NCBI GenBank assembly: GCA_025449935.1
Contig: JANWIJ010000058.1
Location: 1 to 42,875 of the forward strand
DNA from: Chitinophagaceae bacterium
GTDB lineage: Bacteria > Bacteroidota > Bacteroidia > Chitinophagales > Chitinophagaceae
DNA: 42,875 nt
Direction of reading: 5' to 3'
This document shows, piece by piece, positions 1 to 8,440 of the stretch (position 1 is its first letter; every line of letters starts with the position of its first letter). The notes below the pieces were generated by a model. The model made no database searches. It was not told the origin of the DNA and saw only the letters and a list, made by a program, of their open reading frames with translations. A program made the translations under genes and the position numbers.

Positions 1-2
1 CG

Positions 3-47
3 ATGATTCTTCATGTTGGAATGTCCTTTAAAACCGATGGTGGTTAA
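3..47 (+). CDS. Possible 3' end of a gene that begins before the window
   Basis: An open frame enters from the left edge and stops with TAA at 45-47; its visible end reads MILHVGMSFKTDGG. A short amphipathic strand like LHVGMSFK near the C-terminus is common in outer-membrane beta-barrel proteins, but 14 residues cannot prove coding. Bases 48-211 that follow show no gene and no clear promoter. The sequence to the left of the window would decide this. Confidence 0.3.
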   Translation: MILHVGMSFKTDGG

Positions 48-211
48 ACGCTGCGAATATTCAAATTATTTCAGGTCAGACCAAACATCATTCCAAACAG
101 GTGTGGATAAGTTCAAAGATGTCAATTGTTTAACATTTTATTGCTGTTTGCTATCCCGGCACCGATGTGTTTAGGACTTTTCACTAATATTGCATCTCCC
201 AAACAATATCT

Positions 212-619
212 ATGAAAAAATTATTCAGTACTAAATTTTCTGACACGTCCATTTCACTTGCCTTGCTGATACTGCGGCTCTCTGCCGGCGGGCTGATGAT
301 CCCGCATGGTTATAAGAAGCTGGTGAACTTTGCTGCCAACTCCCGGGGCTTCACGGATCCCTTTCATATCGGGGGCCCGGCTTCGCTGAGTTTAACCATT
401 TTTGCAGAATTCTTCTGTGCTACCTTTATTGTTCTTGGCCTGATGACGAGGCTGGCCACCGTGCCACTCATCATTGCCATGGTGGTCGCGCTTATTATTT
501 CGCATAAGGGGGAAATTTTTGGTGATGGCGAGCATGCTGCTTTGTTCCTCGCCGGATTTATGGCGCTTTTACTTGCCGGCCCGGGAAAGATCAGCATGGA
601 CCGCCTGATCGGTAAATAA
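212..619 (+). CDS. DoxX family membrane protein
   Basis: This 135-residue protein fits the DoxX family of small four-helix inner-membrane proteins. The visible marks are the early hydrophobic segment ending in a GGLMIPHGYKKL block (residues 26-37), the FAEFFCATFIVLGLMTRLA segment and a closing hydrophobic stretch LFLAGFMALLLAGPGKIS. DoxX homologues have been linked to thiol and oxidative stress or to membrane-bound redox partners, but no activity can be read from this sequence. The next gene (thioesterase) starts 15 bases after its stop, so the two are probably co-transcribed. The ATG at 212 is the only good start before the first helix. Confidence 0.85.
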   Translation: MKKLFSTKFSDTSISLALLILRLSAGGLMIPHGYKKLVNFAANSRGFTDPFHIGGPASLSLTIFAEFFCATFIVLGLMTRLATVPLIIAMVVALIISHKGEIFGDGEHAALFLAGFMALLLAGPGKISMDRLIGK

Positions 620-634
620 TAATTAGCTTCGGTT

Positions 635-1045
635 ATGTTTACCACTGAAACACAGGTAAGGGTGCGGTACGCCGAAACAGACCAGATGGGCGTGGTTTAT
701 CACAGCAATTTCTTTCCTTATTTTGAATCCGCAAGGGCAGAATCCATCCGCCAGCTGGGGTTCACTTATGCGGATATGGAGAAAATGGGGATCATCATGC
801 CGGTAGTGGATGTTCATTGCCGCTATCTCCGGCCTGCCCGCTATGATGATCTGCTGATGATAAAGACCATGCTGAAAGAATTACCGGTGCACCACAAGAT
901 CGAATTTCATCATGAGGTCTATAACGAAAAGGATGAGTTGCTGGCTGTTGGCAAAATCATTCTCTACTTCATGGAGTCCAAAACCATGAAAAGAACCAGC
1001 ATGCCGGAACAATTAACAGAGAAACTGCAACCATATTTTGGGTAA
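635..1045 (+). CDS. Acyl-CoA thioesterase, YbgC/4HBT hotdog family
   Basis: A 136-residue single-domain hotdog-fold protein. The N-terminal block RYAETDQMGVVYHSNFF carries the family's catalytic aspartate (Asp16) in the setting D-x-x-G-x-x-Y-x-x-x-Y/F, followed by the helix FESARAESIRQLG. Members hydrolyse acyl-CoA or acyl-ACP thioesters in the cytoplasm; substrate (short chain, hydroxybenzoyl or phospholipid-related) cannot be told from sequence. Length is normal for the family (about 130-140). It follows doxX by 15 bases on the same strand. It is not next to tol-pal genes, so the E. coli ybgC symbol is not applied. Confidence 0.88.
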   Translation: MFTTETQVRVRYAETDQMGVVYHSNFFPYFESARAESIRQLGFTYADMEKMGIIMPVVDVHCRYLRPARYDDLLMIKTMLKELPVHHKIEFHHEVYNEKDELLAVGKIILYFMESKTMKRTSMPEQLTEKLQPYFG

Positions 1046-1114
1046 CCCCGTGTAAAAAATTTTGCAATCAACAAGCTTATATAACAACTTCAAATTCCCG
1101 ACTAATTTTACCTG

Positions 1115-2125
1115 ATGGACAATTTTGACGGATCTCGCCCTGCCACGAATAGTGAGGAACGACCAGCTTTGACGGGAGAAACAATTATTTACCCCCCGCG
1201 TTTTGAAAAACAGGACAAGGGCACAAATATCTGGTTACGTTCTTTTATCAGTCTTGCTGCTTACCTGATCCTGGGTTATTATATTTTTAAAAGGTGGGAA
1301 TTGTTGCTGCTGATTACAGCGATTGTCATTTTTCATGAACTGGGGCATTTTTTTGCCATGAAATTTTTCCGGTATAATGATCTGGGTATTTTCTTTATCC
1401 CGCTTCTCGGCGCTTATGTTTCCGGAACCAAAAGAGAAGTGTCACAAAAGGAATCCGCGGTGATCTTATTAGCCGGCCCGTTGCCGGGTATTATTCTCGG
1501 AATAGGGTTTTACCTGCTCTGGCAAAATAATCCTTCCCTGCATGTGGCCGGTATTTCGTTCTACACCGTTTCACTTCTCCTTATCATCCTGAATCTCTTT
1601 AACCTTCTCCCCGTCTATCCCCTGGATGGGGGACAGTTATTAAACCGTGTTTTCTTTAATGAAGAAAGCTGGCTGAGCAAAATATTTATTTTTCTATCCA
1701 TAGCTTTCTTATGCTGGTTTGCGTGGAAAAGTAATTTCCCGCTCCTGTTTATATTTCCGGCGCTGATGCTGTTCCGGCTTATCGGGGAAAAGAAGTTAAC
1801 GACCATTGAAAAAAGAATTGAGGCGGAAGAGATCAATACAGACCTGGAATATGAAAAACTCCCCGATGAAGATTACTGGAAGATCCGGAACATCCTGATC
1901 GCGGAACATCCGGCATTCAAAGATGTAGCCCCGGCACCACCTTTCGAGTACAGCCATAAAGAAGAAAAGATCATGACCATGATAAAAAACCTGCTCCACC
2001 GGCATCTCCTGCAGGATATCTCCCTGTTGGGAAAAATCCTGGTATTTCTTATCTGGGCTGCAGCGCTGGCATCTCCCTGGTTGCTGGAGATGGACATGTC
2101 TTTTTTCAGGCGCTTTGGTTTTTAG
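1115..2125 (+). CDS. Site-2 protease family (M50) membrane metalloprotease
   Basis: A 336-residue polytopic protein with the zinc-binding motif HELGH (His74, Glu75, His78) inside a membrane helix, and the second family motif LFNLLPVYPLDGGQ around residues 164-177, whose Asp supplies the third zinc ligand. At least six hydrophobic segments are visible, the last (LVFLIWAAALASPWLL) near the C-terminus. There is no PDZ domain, unlike the RseP homologue at 26157, so it belongs to the smaller PDZ-less S2P group. The cytosolic part after the last core helix (about residues 225-300) is charged. The substrate is unknown. Its stop codon overlaps the stop of the convergent DUF6526 gene. Confidence 0.85.
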   Translation: MDNFDGSRPATNSEERPALTGETIIYPPRFEKQDKGTNIWLRSFISLAAYLILGYYIFKRWELLLLITAIVIFHELGHFFAMKFFRYNDLGIFFIPLLGAYVSGTKREVSQKESAVILLAGPLPGIILGIGFYLLWQNNPSLHVAGISFYTVSLLLIILNLFNLLPVYPLDGGQLLNRVFFNEESWLSKIFIFLSIAFLCWFAWKSNFPLLFIFPALMLFRLIGEKKLTTIEKRIEAEEINTDLEYEKLPDEDYWKIRNILIAEHPAFKDVAPAPPFEYSHKEEKIMTMIKNLLHRHLLQDISLLGKILVFLIWAAALASPWLLEMDMSFFRRFGF

Positions 2126-2550
2126 ACCCGGTGATGGTCACTTCTCCAGTTGCGGATAGCCAGCTTGATTTGTTTTTGTGAGAGTTTTTCCTCCACAGCT
2201 CTTTTGGCAAGCCCGGGCATTTCTTCATCACTGGCAAAACGGAGGGCAATGATCTGTCCAATTCTTAATTGTTTATCCAATGGTTTGCCGGTAAGGATAA
2301 AGTGGCGAAAATTTTCTTCCGCACGGATGGCCCTGTCCTGGGCCCGCAGGGCAAACGCCCGGCTGTACCAATAAAAAATAATAAAAAGCAAAGCGATGAC
2401 AACGATCAGCGCTGCGGAATAATGTGTGTGTTCATCAGCATGAACAAGATTGATAATACTGCCTGTTAATAAGGCCAGCATGATTGCCGGGGTAATAAAA
2501 TGCCAGAGGGGTATATAGCGGCTGTGGTTATTATAATTCTGTTCCTGCAT
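2122..2550 (-). CDS. DUF6526 family membrane protein
   Basis: A 142-residue protein beginning with a QNYxNHxRYxPLWHF block (residues 4-18), which I recognise as the hallmark of DUF6526, a family of unknown function common in Bacteroidota. Two membrane helices follow (about residues 18-36 and 44-63), then a soluble basic C-terminal tail rich in RAQDRAIRAEE-like helix. The TAA stop overlaps the TAG stop of the convergent S2P gene by two bases (2123-2124), so the two genes share their 3' ends with no room for a separate terminator. Bases 2551-2670 upstream hold no gene. Confidence 0.75.
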   Translation of the reverse strand: MQEQNYNNHSRYIPLWHFITPAIMLALLTGSIINLVHADEHTHYSAALIVVIALLFIIFYWYSRAFALRAQDRAIRAEENFRHFILTGKPLDKQLRIGQIIALRFASDEEMPGLAKRAVEEKLSQKQIKLAIRNWRSDHHRV

Positions 2551-2670
2551 AAGAGTAGTTTGTGGTTTATAGTTTTTAGTTTCGCGGCAACATTCAAAAG
2601 TAAGTTATTTCCTTTCTCATTCACGGGTCGCTGCCTGGTACCAATAGGAAGCTTCCCGGCTCACCCCTTA

Positions 2671-4056
2671 CTATTTCAACTCATCCAGCACTTTATACAT
2701 CTTTCCTACCAGCGATGAAGACCTGCCACTGTAATTATTGACCAGGAAAGAAAAAATATACTCCTTCCCGTCTTTAGTTGTATGGTAACCACAAAAACCC
2801 TTTACATCGCTGATAGTGCCGCTTTTCATTTTCATACCATTAAAATCAGGCAATGAGTTATAGAAATGCGGGAACCAGTCTTTGGCTTTGGCATATTTTA
2901 ATATTTCTACCTGGGCATGCGTGGTCACCCGGTTAAGTGGGGAAAGCCCCGAGCCATCGTAAATATTCAGTTCATCCTCATCCAGTCCTTTTAATTTCCA
3001 GAATTCTTTTACAACTGATACTCCTGAATCGGTTGAAGCGAAGCCTTTTTTCATCATGCCAAAGGTTTTTATGAAGGCTTCTCCGTACAGGTTAATGCTT
3101 TTTTTATTGAACCAGTAAACGATGCTGTCCAATGAAGGTGAGTATTCGGTGTGCAAGGTCCGGATATCGCGGATATGATTTTTTGCAGGTAAAACCCGGA
3201 CTTCTTCCAGGGGCACTTTTATACTTAATATCTTCAGGGTATCAAACAGGGTTTGAAAGAATTGATGTGACGAAGATGGGAATGCCGCTGAAATTTTAAA
3301 ATTATCTTCCCCGAGAGGAATAGTGCCGCGGATTAACCCTGCTTTTTTGTGAAGCGGGTAATAAACATAAGCATTATCGCCCGTACCTTTTGCGGCGGAA
3401 CGCAGGGAGGAGGCTAATTCAAGGTCATGGACAAATGGTGCAGTTCTTACAACCTGTACTTTATCTCCTATATTTTTCCCTGATTTAAGTATTATATCAA
3501 ACTGGTTTTCCCGCCAGTTGAAAATTTCTGCCCCTGCACCGTAATAGTTGCCTATATCCTGCCATATCCATCCATCCGGGATGGTTTCGTTTTGCCATCC
3601 GTCCGTCTGGAAAAAAACAAAATCAATCTTTTTCAATTTTGCCGCCTGGATTGCTCTCACCCACCTTCTTTTCACTTCATATTCTGTGGTCTGCTGCCAG
3701 CGCCAGCTTCCGAGGGTGGGATCACCGTTTCCATAAATATGCAGGATAGTATTTCCATCCGTCTGGTCCAATGCCAGGCTGGTCCGGTACCTGAAATCTT
3801 TGCCCAGCAACTCAAATGCCGTTACACTGGTAATGATCTTCTGGGTGGAGGCCGGGGCAAGACCCACTTGTGAATTTTTATCAAATACAACCTCACCTGT
3901 ATTCGCGTCTGTAACGTACAATGAGCTGATGGCATGTTTCAGTTGAGAATCCGCTTGAAATTGCTGCCAGGCTTTTTCCAGTTGCCGGCTTACGGGCTGT
4001 GCTGCAGCTACAATCGCCAGCAACCAGGTCCCCGCCGCCAGTATAATCTTTTTCAT
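2671..4056 (-). CDS. dacB: D-alanyl-D-alanine carboxypeptidase/endopeptidase (PBP4 type, peptidase S13)
   Basis: A 461-residue periplasmic penicillin-binding protein that trims or cleaves peptidoglycan peptides. A Sec signal peptide (MKKIILAAGTWLLAIVAAAQ) precedes the mature protein. The S-x-x-K nucleophile motif is ASTQK (Ser70, Lys73), the second active-site block is YDGSGLSPLNRV, and the KTG-type motif appears as KSGT, a conservative Thr-to-Ser change. Length matches the S13 family (about 450-490). It is transcribed away from the cinA gene, with only 64 bases between the two starts. The annotated start gives an intact signal peptide, which supports it. Confidence 0.9.
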   Translation of the reverse strand: MKKIILAAGTWLLAIVAAAQPVSRQLEKAWQQFQADSQLKHAISSLYVTDANTGEVVFDKNSQVGLAPASTQKIITSVTAFELLGKDFRYRTSLALDQTDGNTILHIYGNGDPTLGSWRWQQTTEYEVKRRWVRAIQAAKLKKIDFVFFQTDGWQNETIPDGWIWQDIGNYYGAGAEIFNWRENQFDIILKSGKNIGDKVQVVRTAPFVHDLELASSLRSAAKGTGDNAYVYYPLHKKAGLIRGTIPLGEDNFKISAAFPSSSHQFFQTLFDTLKILSIKVPLEEVRVLPAKNHIRDIRTLHTEYSPSLDSIVYWFNKKSINLYGEAFIKTFGMMKKGFASTDSGVSVVKEFWKLKGLDEDELNIYDGSGLSPLNRVTTHAQVEILKYAKAKDWFPHFYNSLPDFNGMKMKSGTISDVKGFCGYHTTKDGKEYIFSFLVNNYSGRSSSLVGKMYKVLDELK

Positions 4057-4120
4057 ATCCTCCTGAATATTATGAATTCAAATTTAGCCATCTCCTACCT
4101 TTACGACGAATTTAGGATCT

Positions 4121-5386
4121 ATGAATACTGTTAATGCTTCCATTATCACCATCGGGGATGAATTACTGATTGGCCAGACCATCGACACCAACAGCGCATT
4201 TATCGGGCAGGAACTGAATAAGGTGGGTGTTTGGGTAAAAAGAAGAGTGGCGGTTGGCGATGTATATGATGATATCTGGCAGGCCCTGGACCAGGAATGC
4301 AAACAATCACAGATCATTATTGTCACGGGTGGTCTTGGTCCTACGGCGGATGACATTACCAAACCCCTGCTTTGTAATTATTTTGGCGGGAAACTGGTTG
4401 TCAATGAAAAAGTACTGGCACATGTCAGGCATTTATTTGAAAAAGTGTTTCGCCGGACAGGCCCCATGCTGGAGAGAAACCTGAAACAGGCTGAGGTCCC
4501 TGATGTCTGCACGGTACTTCATAATGCCCGGGGGTCGGCGCCCGGCATGCTGTTCAAAAGAGAGGGAAAGATCTTTATATCGCTGCCCGGTGTACCCCAT
4601 GAAATGAAAGGATTAATGAGGGATGAAGTTATTCCACGATTACTGAAAGAATTTAAGATGCCGGCCATTGTCCACCGCACCGCTTTTACAGCCGGGCAAG
4701 GAGAATCGATGCTGGCCGAACTGCTGAATGAATTTGAACCAGCACTCCCTGCTCATATTAAACTGGCCTACCTTCCCAATTATGGCATGGTGAAACTGAG
4801 ACTGACCTCGCAGGGAAACAGTAAAGAAGATGTTGAAAAAGAAATGCTGCCTTATTTTGAAAAAATGCAGGTGCTGGTTAAGGAGTTCCTTGTCAGCAGC
4901 GAAGACGAAAACCTGGAAGTGGTGATCGGAAAGATCCTGAGAGCAAGAAACAAAACAATAGGCACTGCCGAAAGTTGCACCGGTGGCTATATTGCCCATT
5001 TAATCACTTCCGTTCCCGGTTCATCTGATTATTACAATGGCAGCGTAGTAAGTTATTCAAATCAGGTTAAAGAAAATGCATTGGGTGTCGGTCACGAAAC
5101 GTTGGAAACGGCCGGGGCGGTAAGTGAAGACACCGTAAAACAAATGGTCAAAGGCGCTCTTCAATTACTCAAAGTTGATTATGCCCTGGCAACATCGGGT
5201 ATTATGGGACCGGGGGGCGGTTCTGAAGAAAAACCTGTTGGAACCGTTTGGATAGCTGCCGGCAGCAAGGACAAAGTGGAAACCATGCAACTTCATCTCC
5301 GGTTTGACCGGCAAAGGAATATTGCTATGACCGGAGGCAATGCCTTAAATCTCCTTAGGAAATTCATCTTGTCCGACCCTGATTGA
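4121..5386 (+). CDS. cinA: CinA family protein (competence/damage-inducible; nicotinamide-nucleotide amidase domain)
   Basis: A 421-residue two-domain protein. The N-terminal part (about 1-170) is the molybdopterin-binding-like COG1058 domain with TIGDELLIGQTIDTNS and VTGGLGPTADD. The C-terminal part (about 255-415) is the PncC-type amidase domain with AESCTGGYIA, holding the serine nucleophile, and SGIMGPGGG followed by KPVGTVWIA. In characterised homologues the pair handles ADP-ribose pyrophosphatase and NMN deamidation in pyridine nucleotide salvage. Full family length, no truncation. It reads divergently from dacB; a weak TAnnTTTA box (4096-4103) lies ahead of the ATG. Confidence 0.92.
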   Translation: MNTVNASIITIGDELLIGQTIDTNSAFIGQELNKVGVWVKRRVAVGDVYDDIWQALDQECKQSQIIIVTGGLGPTADDITKPLLCNYFGGKLVVNEKVLAHVRHLFEKVFRRTGPMLERNLKQAEVPDVCTVLHNARGSAPGMLFKREGKIFISLPGVPHEMKGLMRDEVIPRLLKEFKMPAIVHRTAFTAGQGESMLAELLNEFEPALPAHIKLAYLPNYGMVKLRLTSQGNSKEDVEKEMLPYFEKMQVLVKEFLVSSEDENLEVVIGKILRARNKTIGTAESCTGGYIAHLITSVPGSSDYYNGSVVSYSNQVKENALGVGHETLETAGAVSEDTVKQMVKGALQLLKVDYALATSGIMGPGGGSEEKPVGTVWIAAGSKDKVETMQLHLRFDRQRNIAMTGGNALNLLRKFILSDPD

Positions 5387-5416
5387 TGGAGATTAAACTG
5401 ATTAACCGGAAAACTT

Positions 5417-5424
5417 TACCTTTG
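5417..5424 (+). promoter_or_regulatory. -7 promoter box TACCTTTG upstream of the E2 gene
   Basis: TACCTTTG matches the Bacteroidota -7 consensus TAnnTTTG exactly. No TTG lies at the usual 19-base distance, so only half of the promoter is supported. A start about 7 bases downstream would give a leader of roughly 100 bases before the ATG at 5535. Confidence 0.4.
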
Positions 5425-5534
5425 ACACCAGTTGCTGCTGCTTCATTTTTTTACGAACCAGTATTCCATTAAGAAAGGAAGGATTACCAATAAGTCAATC
5501 CGCATACATAACCTGGAATTTTTAAGATACTTAT

Positions 5535-6908
5535 ATGGCTATAGTTGACCTGATAATGCCGAAACTGGGCGAGAGTATTATGGAAGCGACGGTGCTGAAA
5601 TGGCATAAACAACCCGGTGATGCGGTTAGTATGGATGAAACAGTCCTTGAAATTGCCACCGATAAGGTGGATAGCGAGGTTCCCAGTACGGCTGCAGGTG
5701 TTATTGATGAAATCCTGTTTAATGTCAATGATGTGGTCCCCATTGGAACAGTGATTGCCCGGATCAGGACGGAGGCCGCCGAATCAATGCCGGCCAAACC
5801 CGTGGTTTCAACTCCTCCCAGAGAAACAGCGAACCAGCCGGCGCAGGAAGCCGTTGTGGTGGAAACTATTCAGGCACAAACCACCAATCCATCGGGCGGG
5901 CAGGCAGGCTACAAGGCACAGGCTACAAATGGTTCTTCCAACCGCTTTTATTCTCCCCTTGTTTTAAATATTGCAGCCAGTGAAGGAGTAAGTATGACGG
6001 AGCTGGAAAAAATTCCGGGAACAGGTAATGAAGGAAGAGTGACAAAGAAAGACATATTACAGTACGTGAGCCAGCGAAAGTCAGGTGCTCCCAACCGTGA
6101 GTCAGGAGCCAGTAACCGTAATGAACCGATGGTTGTTCCTGTATCAAGGATTGAGCAGCAACAGGCATCAGCTAACCAACAACTCACTACTTACCAGGGC
6201 AATGTTGAAATCATTGAAATGGACCGTATGCGGAAACTGATCGCAGAGCATATGGTAAGGAGTAAACAAACCAGCCCGCATGTTACCAGCTTTACAGAAG
6301 CCGATGTGACGAATCTTGTGCAATGGCGGGATCGGGTGAAAAAAGATTTTGAAAAGAGAGAAGGCACAAAAATCACTTTCACTCCTTTATTTATTGAGGC
6401 GGTAGTACGCTGTATCAAAAAATTCCCGCTGGTCAACTGTTCGCTGGACGGCGATAAGATCATTATAAAAAAAGATATCAATATAGGAATGGCGACCGCT
6501 TTACCAAGTGGAAACCTGATTGTACCGGTCATAAAAAATGCGGATCAGTTAAATCTCGTTGGCCTGGCGAAACAGGTAAACACCCTGGCCGATAATGCCC
6601 GCAATGGCAAGCTAAAAGCTGATGATACCCAGGGGGGCACTTTTACCATGACCAATGTAGGGACATTCGGCAGCCTGATGGGCACGCCGATCATTAACCA
6701 GCCGCAGGTAGCTATTCTTGCCGTAGGAGCCATCAAGAAAAGACCCGTGGTGATCGAAACGCCTGCGGGTGACAGCATCGCGATCCGTCATATGATGTAT
6801 TTAAGTATGAGTTACGATCACCGTATTGTTGACGGAAGCCTGGGAGCTACTTTCCTGACAGCTGTTGCAAAAGAGCTCGAGAATTTCAAAACTGACCGGG
6901 AATACTAG
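5535..6908 (+). CDS. 2-oxo acid dehydrogenase E2: dihydrolipoamide acyltransferase
   Basis: A 457-residue E2 subunit. It has one N-terminal lipoyl domain (about 3-77) with the lipoylated lysine Lys44 in ATDKVDSE, a variable linker, a peripheral subunit-binding domain (about 139-177; FYSPLVLNIAASEGV...GRVTKKDIL), a second linker and the acyltransferase core ending in MSYDHRIVDG, which carries catalytic His429 and Asp433. It forms the core of a pyruvate, branched-chain or 2-oxoglutarate dehydrogenase; the sequence fits the branched-chain/mixed group best, but E1 and E3 are not in the window. The second linker carries an imperfect seven-residue repeat, SGAPNRE then SGASNRN. Confidence 0.9.
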   Translation: MAIVDLIMPKLGESIMEATVLKWHKQPGDAVSMDETVLEIATDKVDSEVPSTAAGVIDEILFNVNDVVPIGTVIARIRTEAAESMPAKPVVSTPPRETANQPAQEAVVVETIQAQTTNPSGGQAGYKAQATNGSSNRFYSPLVLNIAASEGVSMTELEKIPGTGNEGRVTKKDILQYVSQRKSGAPNRESGASNRNEPMVVPVSRIEQQQASANQQLTTYQGNVEIIEMDRMRKLIAEHMVRSKQTSPHVTSFTEADVTNLVQWRDRVKKDFEKREGTKITFTPLFIEAVVRCIKKFPLVNCSLDGDKIIIKKDINIGMATALPSGNLIVPVIKNADQLNLVGLAKQVNTLADNARNGKLKADDTQGGTFTMTNVGTFGSLMGTPIINQPQVAILAVGAIKKRPVVIETPAGDSIAIRHMMYLSMSYDHRIVDGSLGATFLTAVAKELENFKTDREY

Positions 6909-6971
6909 CTCCTGATTTTCGGCAGGCTGTCCTTTTGATATACAGATTTACCCGTTCAATGCGCAATGTCA

Positions 6972-7490
6972 TCATTCTGTTGCCGCACCGTATTTTTTTC
7001 CGGTGAAAATGTAGCGGTTGCCTTTCCTCTTCACAACAAAAAGATTATCGTACTGAGTTTCTTTTAAATCCCCGGGTACAACGGAAGTTCCGCAGAGTTT
7101 GTTGGCAATATCATCAATCGTGTTGGAATGACCTACCACCAGCACATTTCCTTTCCGGATCAATTTTAGTTTTTCAATAAATAAATCCATTGAATCCTTG
7201 CGGCTGCTGTAGATTTCAATACGGGTGTGATCATTATACACATTAAGTGGTTCTGCGGTTGACAATGTTCTTTTGAAATTGGTGGAAAAAATATGCCGGA
7301 TCTTTTTGCCGGCCAAGGCATCTTTTAATGCGTTTGCCCTTGAATGCCCTGCTTCCGACAAGGGTGGATCAGCCGCCATCATCTGGCTTGCTCCTGCTTC
7401 CATGGGAGCCTTTTCGGCATGACGAACAATATAATAAGTATTGCCGCAGGAAACCAGGCAGATAGAAAGAAAGACTAAAATATATCTCAT
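6972..7490 (-). CDS. Histidine phosphatase family lipoprotein (SixA/phosphoglycerate-mutase-like)
   Basis: A 172-residue protein with a lipoprotein signal (MRYILVFLSICLVSCG, lipid-modified Cys15) and the histidine phosphatase core: phosphorylated His24 in VRHAEKAP and the second catalytic histidine in VVGHSNTIDDI around residue 119. It is therefore an outer- or inner-membrane-anchored phosphatase acting on the periplasmic side; the substrate is unknown. Length suits the short branch-1 members. It converges with the E2 gene and is read away from the orphan gene at 7582. A near-consensus TATCTTTA box lies at 7510-7517 on its strand. Confidence 0.85.
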   Translation of the reverse strand: MRYILVFLSICLVSCGNTYYIVRHAEKAPMEAGASQMMAADPPLSEAGHSRANALKDALAGKKIRHIFSTNFKRTLSTAEPLNVYNDHTRIEIYSSRKDSMDLFIEKLKLIRKGNVLVVGHSNTIDDIANKLCGTSVVPGDLKETQYDNLFVVKRKGNRYIFTGKKYGAATE

Positions 7491-7581
7491 TTTTAAACGT
7501 TTAACATACTAAAGATAAACCCTGTTTATATTATGCCGTCTTTTTATTAAATTAGGCTTATCAAACTTAACCCCTACAGCT

Positions 7582-8298
7582 ATGAAGTCACTATCCGAGA
7601 CCTGGTTCGCCGAAGGCCGCATTGATTTTGAGTTGAAAAAATACACCCTGCTTGCCTACCTGCAGGAAGTCAACCGGTACTTCACTGAAAGCAAACTTTA
7701 CCCGCAGCTGGCTGATATTATTTTTCATTATAACAATATCGTGGCTTTCCGGGAAAACAAAAAATACCTGCAGGAGCATTTTCCAAAAAAGCTTAATGGT
7801 TTCCAGATGGAAAGACTGCAGCTGTTGTACGAGCAGATGATCAATGATGACGAACTCATGCAGGAGCTGGAAGATATTATTCATTACTCGGCCGGGAAAA
7901 TAAAGAACACCATCAGTAACGGAACCGAGATTTATGAGTTCGTAGAAGAAAAAATCAATATTACCCCGGTGGGGATCATCCCCCTCGACATACAGGAGGG
8001 TTATTTCTTCTTAAGCAGCGGCAAGATCCGCCAGACAGGGGTCTATTATTACCGGCTTTCTATTTTTGAAAAACATGATGAGAAATACCGGAGCATCAAA
8101 ACGGTTTTTATTGATAACTGGTACCGCAGTATTTCCAGTACCTATGAACATATTAAATCTGAATTGATACGGCACAGGAAAGAACTTCCCAACCCGGCTG
8201 TTTATTCAATAGAAACGCAATTGAGTTTCCCGGTTGATGAGACCCTGTTGCCTGTAGCGAAGCGTAGTTTGGTAAAATTTTTAAGTGCTGCAGCTTAG
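7582..8298 (+). CDS. Conserved-looking protein of unknown function
   Basis: I do not recognise a domain in this 238-residue protein. It has no signal peptide and no membrane helix, so it is probably cytoplasmic. The first half is helical and rich in Tyr, Phe, Glu and Lys (residues 1-110, for example NRYFTESKLYPQLADII); the second half looks beta-rich, with VGIIPLDIQEGYFFLSSG and TGVYYYRLSIFEKHDEKYRSI. Codon use is like that of its neighbours, so it looks like a resident gene. It stands alone between the divergent phosphatase and the convergent S9 peptidase. Confidence 0.8.
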   Translation: MKSLSETWFAEGRIDFELKKYTLLAYLQEVNRYFTESKLYPQLADIIFHYNNIVAFRENKKYLQEHFPKKLNGFQMERLQLLYEQMINDDELMQELEDIIHYSAGKIKNTISNGTEIYEFVEEKINITPVGIIPLDIQEGYFFLSSGKIRQTGVYYYRLSIFEKHDEKYRSIKTVFIDNWYRSISSTYEHIKSELIRHRKELPNPAVYSIETQLSFPVDETLLPVAKRSLVKFLSAAA

Positions 8299-8306
8299 TT
8301 GTTTTC

Positions 8307-8432
8307 GTTTAAGGTCTGAAGTTTCAGGTTTAACGTTCTTAAAGCATAGTGAGCCTTTAAATCGTTTGCGCAGGTTGCTAAAAGAAACCCCAACATTAAA
8401 CCTTAAACATTAAACTTTAAACCTTAAACCTC
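8307..8432. repeat. Inverted cluster of TTAAAC/CCTTAAAC short repeats between convergent genes
   Basis: The right part (8391-8432) is built of near-repeats of the unit TTAAACC/TTAAACA/TTAAACT, each about seven bases. The left part (8307-8335) carries the complement, GTTTAAGGT and AGGTTTAA. GTTTAAGGT at 8307-8315 can pair exactly with ACCTTAAAC at 8400-8408 and again at 8421-8429. The site sits between two convergent genes, where a two-way transcription stop would be expected. Confidence 0.6.
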
Positions 8433-8440
8433 ACCCCCAA

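Noticed and set aside
6073-6126. Repeated SGAPNRE/SGASNRN codons in the E2 gene as a mobile or recombined segment
   Set aside because: It sits in the flexible linker between domains, where short repeats and length changes are normal, and the frame is intact.
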